This document shows, piece after piece, positions 50,308-59,560 of a stretch of 64,000 bases of DNA. Made by a program: the position numbers and the translations under genes. Where the stretch lies: NCBI GenBank assembly GCA_007693945.1, contig RECP01000087.1, positions 62,001 through 126,000 on the forward strand, in the 5' to 3' direction. Position 1 is the first letter of the stretch. Every line of letters begins with the position of its first letter. Source of the stretch: Spirochaetaceae bacterium. GTDB taxonomy: Bacteria > Spirochaetota > Spirochaetia > DSM-27196 > PWMO01. The notes under the pieces are model-generated. The model made no database searches, had not been told where the DNA came from, and saw nothing but the letters and a program-made list of their open reading frames with translations.

Positions 50308-51740
50308 ATGAAACGCGCGGCCGTTGTGGGGCTCGACGTAGGCTCGAGTTCTCTGAAGTACAGTCTCTTTGATGCAGACAGCGGGGCTGCGCTGGGCTCC
50401 GGCAGGGTAGATTACGTGGAACCTGCTCATGACGGCCGGCGACCGGCGATTGTATTCAAACGGGCGGTTCACGCAGTTCTCAACGCGCTTAATGCTGATT
50501 TTCACCTCGAAGCGGTTGGGATGGCTACCCAGATGTACTCTATCATAGAGGTGCAGGATGATACTCCGGTAGTGCATCAATGGAACAGCCACTGGCCGCA
50601 CGGCGCAGGCCGCCATACGCCCGGTATCTCCGTTGACCCCGCGCTGTTCAGCCCCTCAGGCTGCCCTGATAGTCCACTCTTCCCGGCACGTTGGCGTCCG
50701 ACTACAGCACTGCTTCGTCCAGCGGTCTTGTCGATATCGCGGCGGGAGAGTGGAACGAAGCGCTGATCCGCGAACTGGGCTTCAGTTTGGCGCAGATGCC
50801 TGTTCTCGCTGCGCACAATGAAACCGTCGGCCGAATCGCCGGCCCGACTGGCGGAGCCAATAGGGCCAGCGTGGCGCCGGCGCTGGGTGACGGCGTGTCC
50901 GCCAGCCTTGCCTGCCGCGGCATTTCGCCGGCGTGCGCAAATCTCGGCACCTCGACGGCGGTCAGGCGAATTGCCGGGTCGCTGCCCGCCGTGGCAGACG
51001 ATGTGTTCTGGCGTTTCCGTTTTGACCGCGATTGCTTTGTCTACGGTGCTATTTCGGCCAACGGGTGCGCGGTCATCGACTGGGCACAGGAGGTGCTGGC
51101 TCCGCAGCGGAACGGCTCTCTGCCCTCGACCGATACACCGCTGACGGCGGACCAGAGCCTACCACTGTTTCTGCCGTGGGTGAACGGGGAACTCTTCCCC
51201 TATTGGAGCGATAGTCCGCGCGGGATCCTCTGGGGGATTACGGCAGGATTGGGTGCTGAGGCGTTGAAGATCGCGGTACAGCAGGGGGTCGCTTTTACGG
51301 TAGCACGGATGATCGAGCAGGTATGCAGCCAGTCGCCTGAGATTGGCATGGTTGTGGTGGGCGGCGGGGTGATCATTCTGGTCACTCCGTGCCCGGAAGG
51401 AGTGTCTGTACAACACCGTAGTGATATACCAAGATTGGGCTATGGACCGTACGATACGGTTCGGACGGCGGTTGAAGACGGAGAACTGACCAACCTCGCC
51501 GTAGCCGCCCATCTGGTGCACGGTGGTGAGAGCATGGGGCGCGGTGTTACTGTTATGCTGGTCTCAACGGGCATCAGTGAGCAGGAGGCCAAACAGTTGA
51601 ATTTCCTGCACGCCTCGACTGTCGCCGATGCGCTGACAGTTGCACGCGGGATTGTGGGAGCAAGCGCCGATACTGTGGTGTTGCAGCACGGAGGGGAACT
51701 GCTGCCCGAAGTGACACCTGAAACGGACCGGAACGTATGA
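50308..51740 (+). pseudogene. Chimeric remnant: FGGY carbohydrate kinase joined to the C-terminal part of LarA
   Basis: Three pieces. (a) 50308 to about 50685: N-terminal FGGY fold (VVGLDVGSSSLKYSLFDADS, GMATQMYSIIEVQDD, SGCPDSPLFPARW). (b) About 50690 to 51360, in another frame: FGGY continues at ASDYSTASSSGLVDIAAGEW through NLGTSTAVRRIAG to IGMVVVGGG; a segment of roughly 35 residues expected between (a) and (b) is absent, so a small deletion caused the frame change. (c) From about 51365, in the same frame as (b): GGVIILVTPCPEGVS, VMLVSTGISEQEAKQL and VVLQHGGELLPEV, the C-terminal part of nickel-dependent lactate racemase-like LarA. The kinase C-terminus and LarA N-terminus are missing. The end overlaps the RpiR gene's ATG. 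Probably non-functional. Confidence 0.8.
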
Positions 51741-52594
51741 GCACGACCTTTTCCGATACAAGACTGGCTTTCATCTCCGACCGAATTGATGATCTGCGCA
51801 AGTCCGAAATCAAGGTGGCAAAGTACGTTCTGGCCAATTCCGAAAAGGTGATCCACTGTTCGGTCGGTGAGATAGCCGAGAGTGCCCAGGTCAGTGAACC
51901 AACGGTGATCCGATTCTGTCGCGCCATGGGATTCAAGGGATACCAGGATTTCAAGATCAATCTGGCACAAACGATCATCCCGGTTTTAAAAAGCATCCAC
52001 GAAACCGTTGACGAGAACGACGGAATCCCCCAGGTGGTCAGAAAGGTCTTCAACGCCAACATATCGGCCGTCAGCAATACACTCAACACTGTTGATCTCA
52101 ATGCAATCCAGGCTGCCGTCGATATGCTGGCCGAGTCGTACCGCATTTCGTTTTTCGGTCTTGGTGGTTCCGCCGCGCTGGCAATGGACGCCCACCACAA
52201 GTTCTTCAAGATCGGAATACCGTGCAGCTGGTTCAACGACGCCCACATGCAGGCGATGTCGGCCGCCTTGATGCAACCGGGTGAGACGCTTGTGGTCATC
52301 TCACACTCGGGATCGAGCAAGGACATCGTTGAATCGCTGCGAATCGCGCGTGAGGCCGGAGCGTCGACCATCGCCATCGTGAGTCAGCAGAAATCCCCGG
52401 TCTCAAACTCGGCCGACGTAAGCATGTGCGTACATTCATCAGAGACCAATTACCGGTTTGAGCCCATGTCTTCGCGGATTGCACAGCTGTGCCTGATTGA
52501 CGCGCTCTCCGTTGGTGTGTCACTGCGAAAGCAGGACGAGATCGTGCAGAGTCTGGCCAAGACACGGCGTGCGCTGGTTGATAAACGCTATTAA
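51737..52594 (+). CDS. RpiR-family transcriptional regulator (HTH plus SIS)
   Basis: 285 residues. N-terminal RpiR HTH (LRKSEIKVAKYVLANSEKVI, VGEIAESAQVSEPTVIRFCR) and C-terminal sugar-isomerase SIS domain (SIRISFFGLGGSAALA: RISFFGLGGSAALAMDAHH, and VVISHSGSSKDIVESLRIA). Such proteins bind phosphosugars and regulate sugar catabolism. ATG 51737 overlaps the stop of the kinase/LarA remnant (ATGA), so it once formed an operon with those genes and has survived them. DNA targets unknown. Confidence 0.92.
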   Translation: MSTTFSDTRLAFISDRIDDLRKSEIKVAKYVLANSEKVIHCSVGEIAESAQVSEPTVIRFCRAMGFKGYQDFKINLAQTIIPVLKSIHETVDENDGIPQVVRKVFNANISAVSNTLNTVDLNAIQAAVDMLAESYRISFFGLGGSAALAMDAHHKFFKIGIPCSWFNDAHMQAMSAALMQPGETLVVISHSGSSKDIVESLRIAREAGASTIAIVSQQKSPVSNSADVSMCVHSSETNYRFEPMSSRIAQLCLIDALSVGVSLRKQDEIVQSLAKTRRALVDKRY

Positions 52595-52662
52595 GACGGC
52601 AATAGGGGCTGTTAACGGTCTACGCCCAACCTCCGTGCGTCACCGCGCCGGGTGCTCTGTCT

Positions 52663-54309
52663 TCAACCTTCCAGTGCAGCCGGACGCAGGCGCGAAACCA
52701 GCAGGATCATCAGCGTCACCAGCAGTGCGAGACCGAACATCCAGCCTATGCCGTTCATAGTGCGCGTTGCGTGCGGAATCACCAGGTAGGTTGCCCCCAG
52801 GGCCACCATAATGGTACCGCCGAAGAGTTTGAGCACACGGGCCTGCGTCTCGCCGAAACTGAGTCGCTGCATGCAGACCACCGAGACTACCACCACGATG
52901 ATTTCGGCCGCGAGGTAGACCAGCAGATAGAGCGTCAACAGCATCGCAAACGACACTCCGCCGGCTCCCAGGCTTGCCACATATTGCGACCAGATAAGCG
53001 GGAACCCCGCGGTGCAGGGCAGTTCGACAATGCTGATCCCGAGGGCAAACAGGACGGTCGCGGCCACCAGTGCCAACGGTGAGCCGCTGCTGCTGAACAC
53101 CGAGCGGCCCCAGCGGCTGATCGCCGGATGGAAGCGCTGCGGAATGGTCAGCGACAACCCTGTCTTGAAGGCGAAGAAGTCCTTGACGTGTATCATACCC
53201 ATCGAGATCGCCAGGACCGCCACCACTATGCGTACCGCCAGCACGCCGCCGGCAGCCGCGAAGGCGCTGAAGAGCCCCACGATGAACAGACCGTAGACCG
53301 AAGCCGTCACCAGCAGAAACACGGCGCCGACTGCCAGCGTGCGGCGTCGTGAACCGGTGCGGACGATAAGCCCGATGAGGAACGTCAGGACCCACAGCGA
53401 ACAGGGGTTGAACCCGTCTACGGCTGCAATCGCGCCGGTAACCACGAACGCCGGAGCGTCGGCCAACGCGATGCGTCCGAACAACGGCAGGTTGACGTAC
53501 TCCCGCGAAATGGAGGGGTGTGGCGAGTCGAGCTCGCTCCAATCGGCGGCCAGACCGACCTGAACTGCCGCGCTGATCTCGCTTGCGATAGTCTCGCTGT
53601 AGCCTATCCAGTAGCGTCCGGGCAGAAAGAACGCCGGCACGGCACGCGCTTCGGTGCCCCAGAGCTCGGCGGTTTCTCGAAAGCGCTGCAAGTTGGCGCG
53701 CTCCCGCGAAACCTCGTAGCGCTCGATCAGCAGTTCCGGGAAGCTGTGTTGCAATTGGTCCAGGAATGGTTCCGCACGCCCACATGCCGGACATCCCTCA
53801 GCCCAGAAGTAGAGCAGTGCCGGTCGGCGCGAGGGAGCGGGCGTCGCCGGCGGAGCTGTTGAGGGAGGCGCCGCGACCGCGGTGGCCTGCTCGGCGGGCA
53901 ACCGCGGCCGGAACGAGCCGGTCTGCAGCAGATGCTCGAGCTCGAGCGGCAGATGCATCTCAATTGCCGCATTTCCCTGATATGCATTGTTTCCGACCAA
54001 CAGCACCGGGAAGATGCGGTACTGCTGACCGTACCGCGTGAGTTCCTGCCGCAGGACAGAACGGTTCTCCCCGCGCATGATGTCGAACGCGGTCACGTCG
54101 AGCACGACGTCGAACTCGGCTTCAATCTGCGGTACGCGAACGGACTCAAAGGTGTCACAGTGAGCACAGCCGATGTCACCGTAATAGTACAGCGATATGT
54201 GTGATGCTCCTTCTTCAGCCGCCGCCGTGCCGCCCTGCACCATCAGCAGGGCGACAAGACCGACCAGCAGCCATCCGGCCGGCAATTGCAGCGCGAAGCG
54301 CGGTTCCAT
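52663..54309 (-). CDS. DsbD/CcdA-type thiol electron transporter with two exported thioredoxin-like domains
   Basis: 548 residues. Signal peptide (1-31), thioredoxin-like domain 1 with C48-A-H-C51, Pro/Ala linker (about 138-162), thioredoxin-like domain 2 with C173-P-A-C176, then a CcdA/DsbD membrane domain from about 280 with the paired cysteines in FNPCSLWVL and ELPCTAGFPLIW. This should carry electrons from cytoplasmic thioredoxin across the membrane to the exported CXXC sites. The domain order (thioredoxins first) differs from DsbD. ATG 54309 overlaps the stop of the upstream FMN lipoprotein gene, so the two are made together; the flavins are likely electron acceptors. Confidence 0.87.
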   Translation of the reverse strand: MEPRFALQLPAGWLLVGLVALLMVQGGTAAAEEGASHISLYYYGDIGCAHCDTFESVRVPQIEAEFDVVLDVTAFDIMRGENRSVLRQELTRYGQQYRIFPVLLVGNNAYQGNAAIEMHLPLELEHLLQTGSFRPRLPAEQATAVAAPPSTAPPATPAPSRRPALLYFWAEGCPACGRAEPFLDQLQHSFPELLIERYEVSRERANLQRFRETAELWGTEARAVPAFFLPGRYWIGYSETIASEISAAVQVGLAADWSELDSPHPSISREYVNLPLFGRIALADAPAFVVTGAIAAVDGFNPCSLWVLTFLIGLIVRTGSRRRTLAVGAVFLLVTASVYGLFIVGLFSAFAAAGGVLAVRIVVAVLAISMGMIHVKDFFAFKTGLSLTIPQRFHPAISRWGRSVFSSSGSPLALVAATVLFALGISIVELPCTAGFPLIWSQYVASLGAGGVSFAMLLTLYLLVYLAAEIIVVVVSVVCMQRLSFGETQARVLKLFGGTIMVALGATYLVIPHATRTMNGIGWMFGLALLVTLMILLVSRLRPAALEG

Positions 54310-55139
54310 CAGCGCAGCGCGTCCTGTATCAGCCGGAAGTCAACCGCGGCACGCGTGTCCATGGCGGCCTGAGCGACAATCCGGAAGCGTCGCGACGAGG
54401 AAGTGGCACCGGATATGATGTCAACGCCGGCAGGCCGGCCCTCGTCTTTCAGTTGCTCGGCAAGACGCGGGAAGACGGTGGTCTGGTCAACACCGGTGGC
54501 GGCGTTCCAGCGCTCGGCGTAGGCCGGATCTTCGCTCTTGCGCGCGCTGATGCTGCCGTCTTCCCGCCGGATCTCGTCGTATTCGATCTGAGCTATGGAT
54601 TGTCGTTCGTAGCGGATTGCGATGGTTGCAATCCAGCCGCGCTCATCAGGCTCATCTTCTGCGCGGTAGGTCGAGCTCATCGGCAGTAACGCTACGCGGC
54701 TATCGCCCGCCATGGCACGTGCCACAACGGCATCGGCCAGCTGGTTGAACCAGTTGCTGGAGCTGGTTGCACCGCTGACGGCTTCTACCGGCAGCGACTG
54801 CGCCGAGGTCAAGCGGTCGGCCAGTTCGAGGGTGTACTCTTCAGGGCTGGTTCCCGCAGCGGATTTCATCCGCAGGTTGTAGGCACCGTCCTGAGACTTG
54901 AAACCTCCGCCGGCGTCCACGTAGTCAAAAACGACCGAGGAGACGGCACCGTCTTCGACGGTCAGCTGCAGGAACGGTGCCCAGCCATTGCCGTCGGTAT
55001 ATTCGGCACTCCCCATATAGATGCCGTCCTGCAGCCCCTCCAATCGTGTTTCATCCCGCTCCCGGGCGCAGGAGACTATCAGCACAGCCGCGGCTACCAT
55101 CAACCACGGCAATGCAATTATGTGAGCCCGATACTTCAT
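54309..55139 (-). CDS. Lipoprotein with two covalent FMN-binding domains
   Basis: 276 residues. Lipobox IVSC with C24 follows a hydrophobic N-terminus. Two FMN_bind domains: first with flavinylation motif AVSGATSSS (T125), second with DIISGATSSS (T246). Each begins with a short strand pair (DGIYMGSAEYTDGNG; WIATIAIRYERQSI). FMN is attached to the Thr by ApbE after export. ATG 55139 has AAGGAG at 7-12 bases. Co-transcribed with the DsbD-like gene downstream, forming a candidate extracytoplasmic electron-transfer pair. Confidence 0.9.
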   Translation of the reverse strand: MKYRAHIIALPWLMVAAAVLIVSCARERDETRLEGLQDGIYMGSAEYTDGNGWAPFLQLTVEDGAVSSVVFDYVDAGGGFKSQDGAYNLRMKSAAGTSPEEYTLELADRLTSAQSLPVEAVSGATSSSNWFNQLADAVVARAMAGDSRVALLPMSSTYRAEDEPDERGWIATIAIRYERQSIAQIEYDEIRREDGSISARKSEDPAYAERWNAATGVDQTTVFPRLAEQLKDEGRPAGVDIISGATSSSRRFRIVAQAAMDTRAAVDFRLIQDALR

Positions 55140-55163
55140 GGTACAACTCCTTTCTGTCCGGCT

Positions 55164-55194
55164 ATTATACCCCGGCGGCCTTTTCGACTGTCAA
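55164..55194 (-). promoter_or_regulatory. Promoter of the FMN lipoprotein/DsbD-like unit
   Basis: Minus strand: perfect TTGACA (55194-55189), 19-base spacer (longer than usual), perfect TATAAT (55169-55164); short leader with AAAGGAG. Confidence 0.55.
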
Positions 55195-55266
55195 CAGCTT
55201 TTCAGGCTGCTCTTTCCGCAGCACAGCGGCATTGGCACTACGCTGTATCTTTGTTGGTGTTCAGGA

Positions 55267-55295
55267 TTGATTTTTATCGACTATCGTGGTATGAA
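55267..55295 (+). promoter_or_regulatory. Possible promoter of the second Liv operon
   Basis: TTGATT at 55267-55272, 17-base spacer, TATGAA at 55290-55295; the leader ends in AAGGAGGA before ATG 55331. Confidence 0.35.
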
Positions 55296-55330
55296 ACCTG
55301 CACTGCTCACAATTCGTAAGGAGGAATTGA

Positions 55331-56461
55331 ATGAAGTCTCTGTACGTAAAGACGATCATGGTCGTACTGATTGTGTGTCTGGTTGCGGTTACCGGTTTTA
55401 CCGCCGGTCAGCGTGACGAAGCGGTTATCCGGATTGGGGTGGCCGGCGCACACAGCGGCGATCTCGCCAGTTATGGACTACCGACGGTCAACGCGGCCGA
55501 GTTGGTAGCCGAGATGTACAACGCAGAGGGCGGAATCAACGGAGCCCGCGTCCAGCTGATTGTTGAAGACGATGTCTGTCAGCCGGAAGTTGCCGCCAAC
55601 ATCGCCGCCAAGCTGGTCGGTGACGGCGTGGTTGCCGTTATCGGGCATATCTGTAGCGGCGCGACGTTTGCCGCACTGGGTACCTACCTGGATTCCGATA
55701 TCCTGGCTATCTCACCGTCGGCCACCGCCCCCGATCTCACCCAGAGTGGTGAGTATCCCAACTTTTTCCGTACGATCGCCTCTGACGACGCCCAGGCACG
55801 CATGCAGGTTGATTTTGCGCTCGATACACTCAATGTCCGCCGCATCGCGGTACTGCACGATCGCGGTGACTACGGCCGCGGCCTCGCAGAGAACGCTCGT
55901 GACTTCATCCAGGCGGACGGCCGTGGACAGGTGGTTGTCTTTGACGGCGTGACCCCCGGCGCGGTTGATTACTCGGCCATCATTGCTCGCATCGAGCAAA
56001 GCAATGCCGACGCCGTCATCTACGGCGGCTATCATCCCGAAGCCTCCCGAATCGTCGGCCAGATGCGCGATCGCGGTATGCAAACGCTGTTCATCTCGGG
56101 AGACGGTGTGAAGGACGACACTTTCATTCAGACTGCCGGTCCGGCCTCCGAGGGTGTCTATGCCACCGGGCCGATGGACCTGAGTGGTAACCCGGTTGCC
56201 ATGGATGCCGCCCGACGCCACCGTGAGAAGTACGGTGAAGACCCTGGCCCGTTCTTTCTGGAGGCGTATGCGGCCGCTCTGGCGCTCTTCAATGCAATTG
56301 AGATTGGCGGCACCGACTACGACGGCATTGCCAACGCGCTGCGCAACAACACGGTCGACACTTCGGTTGGTCCTATCCGTTTTGACCGGCGCGGTGATGC
56401 TGAAGGCGTCGGTTTCGCGGTCTACCAGGTGCAGAACGGCGTGTATGTCGAGCTTCGCTGA
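55331..56461 (+). CDS. Branched-chain amino acid-type ABC binding protein (LivJ/K-like), second operon
   Basis: 376 residues, the classical LivJ/K length. Signal peptide at 1-25. Core motifs: IRIGVAGAHSGDLASYGLP, GGINGARVQLIVEDDVCQP, VIGHICSGATFAAL, YPNFFRTIASDDAQ, and AYAAALALFNAIE. These resemble true Leu/Ile/Val binding proteins more closely than the first operon's protein. ATG 55331 follows AAGGAGGA at ideal spacing. First of six co-oriented genes. Confidence 0.93.
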   Translation: MKSLYVKTIMVVLIVCLVAVTGFTAGQRDEAVIRIGVAGAHSGDLASYGLPTVNAAELVAEMYNAEGGINGARVQLIVEDDVCQPEVAANIAAKLVGDGVVAVIGHICSGATFAALGTYLDSDILAISPSATAPDLTQSGEYPNFFRTIASDDAQARMQVDFALDTLNVRRIAVLHDRGDYGRGLAENARDFIQADGRGQVVVFDGVTPGAVDYSAIIARIEQSNADAVIYGGYHPEASRIVGQMRDRGMQTLFISGDGVKDDTFIQTAGPASEGVYATGPMDLSGNPVAMDAARRHREKYGEDPGPFFLEAYAAALALFNAIEIGGTDYDGIANALRNNTVDTSVGPIRFDRRGDAEGVGFAVYQVQNGVYVELR

Positions 56462-56500
56462 TTCATCCGCGATTGACTCGACTAACGGATCCGGATCTTG

Positions 56501-56532
56501 CGGTCTCGTGCGGCGTGCGCCGCGCGAGACCG
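56501..56532 (+). promoter_or_regulatory. Strong hairpin between the binding-protein and permease genes
   Basis: Arms CGGTCTCGTGCGGC and GCCGCGCGAGACCG pair over 14 bases (one G-T) around a GTGC loop. Same position as the hairpin cluster of the first Liv operon, and no T-run, so partial termination or mRNA protection is likely. Confidence 0.6.
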
Positions 56533-56569
56533 TCCCGTTACGTGGAGCACCACGAAAGGTCAGACAAGC

Positions 56570-57472
56570 GTGAACTACTTTCTCGGGCTATTTGTCAGCG
56601 GGCTGACCCGCGGCAGCATCTACGCGCTGCTGGCGCTCGGCTATACGATGGTTTACGGCATTATCGAGCTGATCAACTTCGCCCACGGTGAGATCTACAT
56701 GATCGGCGCGTTTACCGCGTTGATACTGGCCAGCGTACTCAGCATTGCCGGCCTGGATGCCCTGAGCATTCTGGTGATTGCGAGCCTGGTGGCCATGATC
56801 TACTCGGCCGCGTACGGTTATACCATGGAAAAGATTGCATACAAGCCGGTTCGGCACAGCCAGCGTCTGTCGGCGCTGATCAGCGCCATCGGAATGTCAC
56901 TTTTCCTGCAGAACTACGTGCGCCTGGCGCAGACGTCCAACTTCCTGCCGTTCCCGGCACTGATACCGCGCTTCACGTTTCTGGATCTTTTGCCGTTCCG
57001 GGCCTCATCAGCGCAGTTCGTGATATTTGTCACCACCGCGGTAGTCATGATTCTGCTGACGTTCCTGATCAAGTTTACGCGTATTGGAAAATCGATGCGC
57101 GCGGCAAGCCAGGACAAGACCATGGCGATGCTGCTCGGAGTAAACGTCAACCGGGTTATCTCGGTGACGTTTCTCATCGGGTCGGCAACTGCCGCGTTGG
57201 GTGGTGTGCTCATCAGCTCGTTTACGGGGCAGATCAACTTCTTCATCGGGTTTATGGCCGGCATCAAGGCTTTTGTGGCGGCCGTATTGGGCGGGATCGG
57301 CAGCATTCCCGGTGCGGTGCTCGGCAGCTTTGTGCTTGGCTGGACCGAGTCCTTTGGCGCCGGGTACATCTCCAGCGACTACGAGGATGTATTCGCGTTT
57401 GCGATTCTGGTGCTGATTCTGATCTTCAAACCTTCGGGTTTGCTCGGGCGGCCGGAAAACAAGAAGGTGTAG
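56570..57472 (+). CDS. livH: Branched-chain-type ABC transporter permease (LivH-like), second operon
   Basis: 300 residues, eight membrane segments. GLTRGSIYALLALGYTMVYG start, ELINFAHGEIYMIGAF, the coupling segment QDKTMAMLLGVNVNRVIS, and AVLGGIGSIPGAVLGS. GTG 56570 is chosen because it begins just before the first helix and AAAGG lies 11-15 bases upstream; a TTG at 56498 would place 24 extra residues including the hairpin region. Confidence 0.93.
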   Translation: MNYFLGLFVSGLTRGSIYALLALGYTMVYGIIELINFAHGEIYMIGAFTALILASVLSIAGLDALSILVIASLVAMIYSAAYGYTMEKIAYKPVRHSQRLSALISAIGMSLFLQNYVRLAQTSNFLPFPALIPRFTFLDLLPFRASSAQFVIFVTTAVVMILLTFLIKFTRIGKSMRAASQDKTMAMLLGVNVNRVISVTFLIGSATAALGGVLISSFTGQINFFIGFMAGIKAFVAAVLGGIGSIPGAVLGSFVLGWTESFGAGYISSDYEDVFAFAILVLILIFKPSGLLGRPENKKV

Positions 57473-57475
57473 TCT

Positions 57476-58774
57476 ATGTGCCCGCAGGCAACATCAGTGC
57501 AGACGCGGCCGAGCCGCTACCTCGCGTATGCGCGTCGGTCGCTGCTGGTATCGATCTGGTTCGCGATCCTGACGTTTCCGATTATCGTGATCCGTGCCAA
57601 CACCATTACCGGAATAATCACCTGGCGCTGGCATAACATCGGCTGGATTATCGCCGGGACTTTCTTCGGGTCGTGGATCTGGGGCTATTTCCTGGAGCGC
57701 AAGCGGCTCGGCACTCGAGCACCCGCGGGACCGCTGCGACGGAGAATCACCGCGTTGCGCGGCGCGCTGGACCGGCTAAAACAGCGCCCTCAAGTGGCAC
57801 GGATGAGCGTAGTAATCCTGGTTTTGGCGGTGGTTGCGTTCCCGTTCCTGGGAGGAATGTACCAGACCAACATCATGACTACCGCCCTGCTCTACGTGGT
57901 ACTCGGGCTCGGACTGAATATCATCATAGGGCTGGGAGGTATGCTGCACATTGGCTACATCGCCTTCTACGCCCTTGGCGCGTACAGTTACGCTCTGCTC
58001 AACTTCCATTTCGGACTGAACTTCTGGCTGGCACTGCCCATCGGCGCGCTGGTTGGTGGACTGTTCAGTCTGGCAATCGGGATCCCGGTACTGCGCCTGC
58101 GCGGTGATTACCTGGCGATTGTGACGCTGGCGTTCGCCGAGATAACCCGGCTGGTACTGGAGAACTGGAGCGGCCTGACGTTCGGCACCGCCGGTATCCG
58201 CAACATCCCGCGCCCGGCTATTCCCGGTATACGGCTGACACTGCCGCAGACAACTACGTTTGTCTACTTCATCATGATCGGCCTGGTTCTGCTGACCATC
58301 TTTGTGGTCAACCGGCTGGAGAACAGCCGCATCGGACGTCAGTTCGTGGCAATGAAGGAAGACTTCATCGCGTGCCAGGCTATGGGGGTCAATATCGCGC
58401 GTACCAAGCTGGCCGCGCTGGGCCTCGGCGGTATGTGGGCCGGTCTCGTGGGTGTGGTGTTCGCGGCGAGAACAACCTTCATCAACCCCGCGAGTTTCAC
58501 CGTCTGGGAGTCGATCATCGTGCTCTGCACCGTGGTGCTTGGCGGCATGGGGTCGATACCGGGTGTCATAACCGGCGCCCTGGTTCTGATTCTGGTCCCG
58601 GAGTATCTACGGGCGTTTGCTCAGTTCAGGATGCTGCTGTTCGGCGCGATTCTGGTTACGATGATGGTGTTTCGTCCCGGAGGTCTGATACAGAAGCGGC
58701 GTCGCGCGTACAGAATAACCGCTGAAGAGCAGAAGGTGGTTGCAGAGTCGGGCGATCTGAGTATACAGGGGTAG
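57476..58774 (+). CDS. livM: Branched-chain-type ABC transporter permease (LivM-like), second operon
   Basis: 432 residues, about 100 longer than the first operon's LivM, with an added N-terminal pair of helices (residues 15-75) and a basic loop, as in E. coli LivM. Core: IGLGGMLHIGYIAFYALGAY, LRLRGDYLAIVTLAFAEI, the coupling segment EDFIACQAMGVNIARTKL, VVLGGMGSIPGVITGA. ATG 57476 is 3 bases after livH. Gene is followed by the ATPase after 3 bases. Confidence 0.93.
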   Translation: MCPQATSVQTRPSRYLAYARRSLLVSIWFAILTFPIIVIRANTITGIITWRWHNIGWIIAGTFFGSWIWGYFLERKRLGTRAPAGPLRRRITALRGALDRLKQRPQVARMSVVILVLAVVAFPFLGGMYQTNIMTTALLYVVLGLGLNIIIGLGGMLHIGYIAFYALGAYSYALLNFHFGLNFWLALPIGALVGGLFSLAIGIPVLRLRGDYLAIVTLAFAEITRLVLENWSGLTFGTAGIRNIPRPAIPGIRLTLPQTTTFVYFIMIGLVLLTIFVVNRLENSRIGRQFVAMKEDFIACQAMGVNIARTKLAALGLGGMWAGLVGVVFAARTTFINPASFTVWESIIVLCTVVLGGMGSIPGVITGALVLILVPEYLRAFAQFRMLLFGAILVTMMVFRPGGLIQKRRRAYRITAEEQKVVAESGDLSIQG

Positions 58775-58777
58775 TCG

Positions 58778-59560
58778 ATGGTACTGGATGTACGTGCTCT
58801 GACGATGGACTTTGGCGGGCTGCGCGCCGTGGACCATGTGGACCTGCAGATCAGCCAGGGCGAGATAGTGGCGCTGATTGGTCCCAACGGAGCAGGCAAG
58901 ACCACTTTCTTCAACTGCGTTACCGGAATGTACACACCGACTACGGGAACGGTAACCATTGCGCGCCCCGGAAGTGAACCGCACAACATAACCCGCATGC
59001 GTCCGCACCTGATTACCGCGCAGGGGTTGGCGCGGACCTTCCAGAACATCAGGCTTTTCCCGGAGATGACGGTTCTGGAGAATGTCATGATCGGGCGCGA
59101 CTGCCGGCTCAGTGCCGGAATTGTAGGTGCCATCCTTCGAAACCGAAAGACGCTCGAAGAAGAAGAGCAGGTTGTACTCGACAGTTTTCGGATGCTCGAA
59201 ATCGTGGGCATCGGCAAATGGGCCAATGAGACCGCCAAGAACCTTCCGTACGGGGCTCAGCGCCGACTGGAAATTGCGCGCGCGTTGGCTACCGAGCCTT
59301 TCCTGTTGCTGCTCGATGAGCCGGCTGCCGGCATGAATCCGCAGGAAACCCGTGACCTGGTGGCCCTGATCCGGCGTCTACGCTTTGATCACCATCTGTC
59401 GATCTTTTTGATCGAGCACGACATGAGCCTGGTGATGACGCTCTCCGAACGTATCTATGTCATGGACTACGGCAAACTGATTGCCGTCGGAGAACCTGCT
59501 GAAGTGCGGCGAGATCCGGCCGTGATCAAGGCCTACCTGGGAGAGGACGTCAGTGCTTGA
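58778..59560 (+). CDS. livG: Branched-chain-type ABC transporter ATPase (LivG-like), second operon
   Basis: 260 residues. Walker A GPNGAGKTTFF near residue 37, LARTFQNIRLFPEMTVLENV, signature LPYGAQRRLEIARAL (the LivG-type YGxQR), Walker B LLLLDEPAAGMNPQE. The ATG at 58778 directly follows the livM stop. Ends in an 8-base overlap with livF. Confidence 0.94.
   Translation: MVLDVRALTMDFGGLRAVDHVDLQISQGEIVALIGPNGAGKTTFFNCVTGMYTPTTGTVTIARPGSEPHNITRMRPHLITAQGLARTFQNIRLFPEMTVLENVMIGRDCRLSAGIVGAILRNRKTLEEEEQVVLDSFRMLEIVGIGKWANETAKNLPYGAQRRLEIARALATEPFLLLLDEPAAGMNPQETRDLVALIRRLRFDHHLSIFLIEHDMSLVMTLSERIYVMDYGKLIAVGEPAEVRRDPAVIKAYLGEDVSA

Noticed and set aside
52640-53794. 384-codon minus-strand frame
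   Set aside because: Shadow in another frame of the DsbD-like gene, which has signal peptide, CXXC and CcdA motifs.
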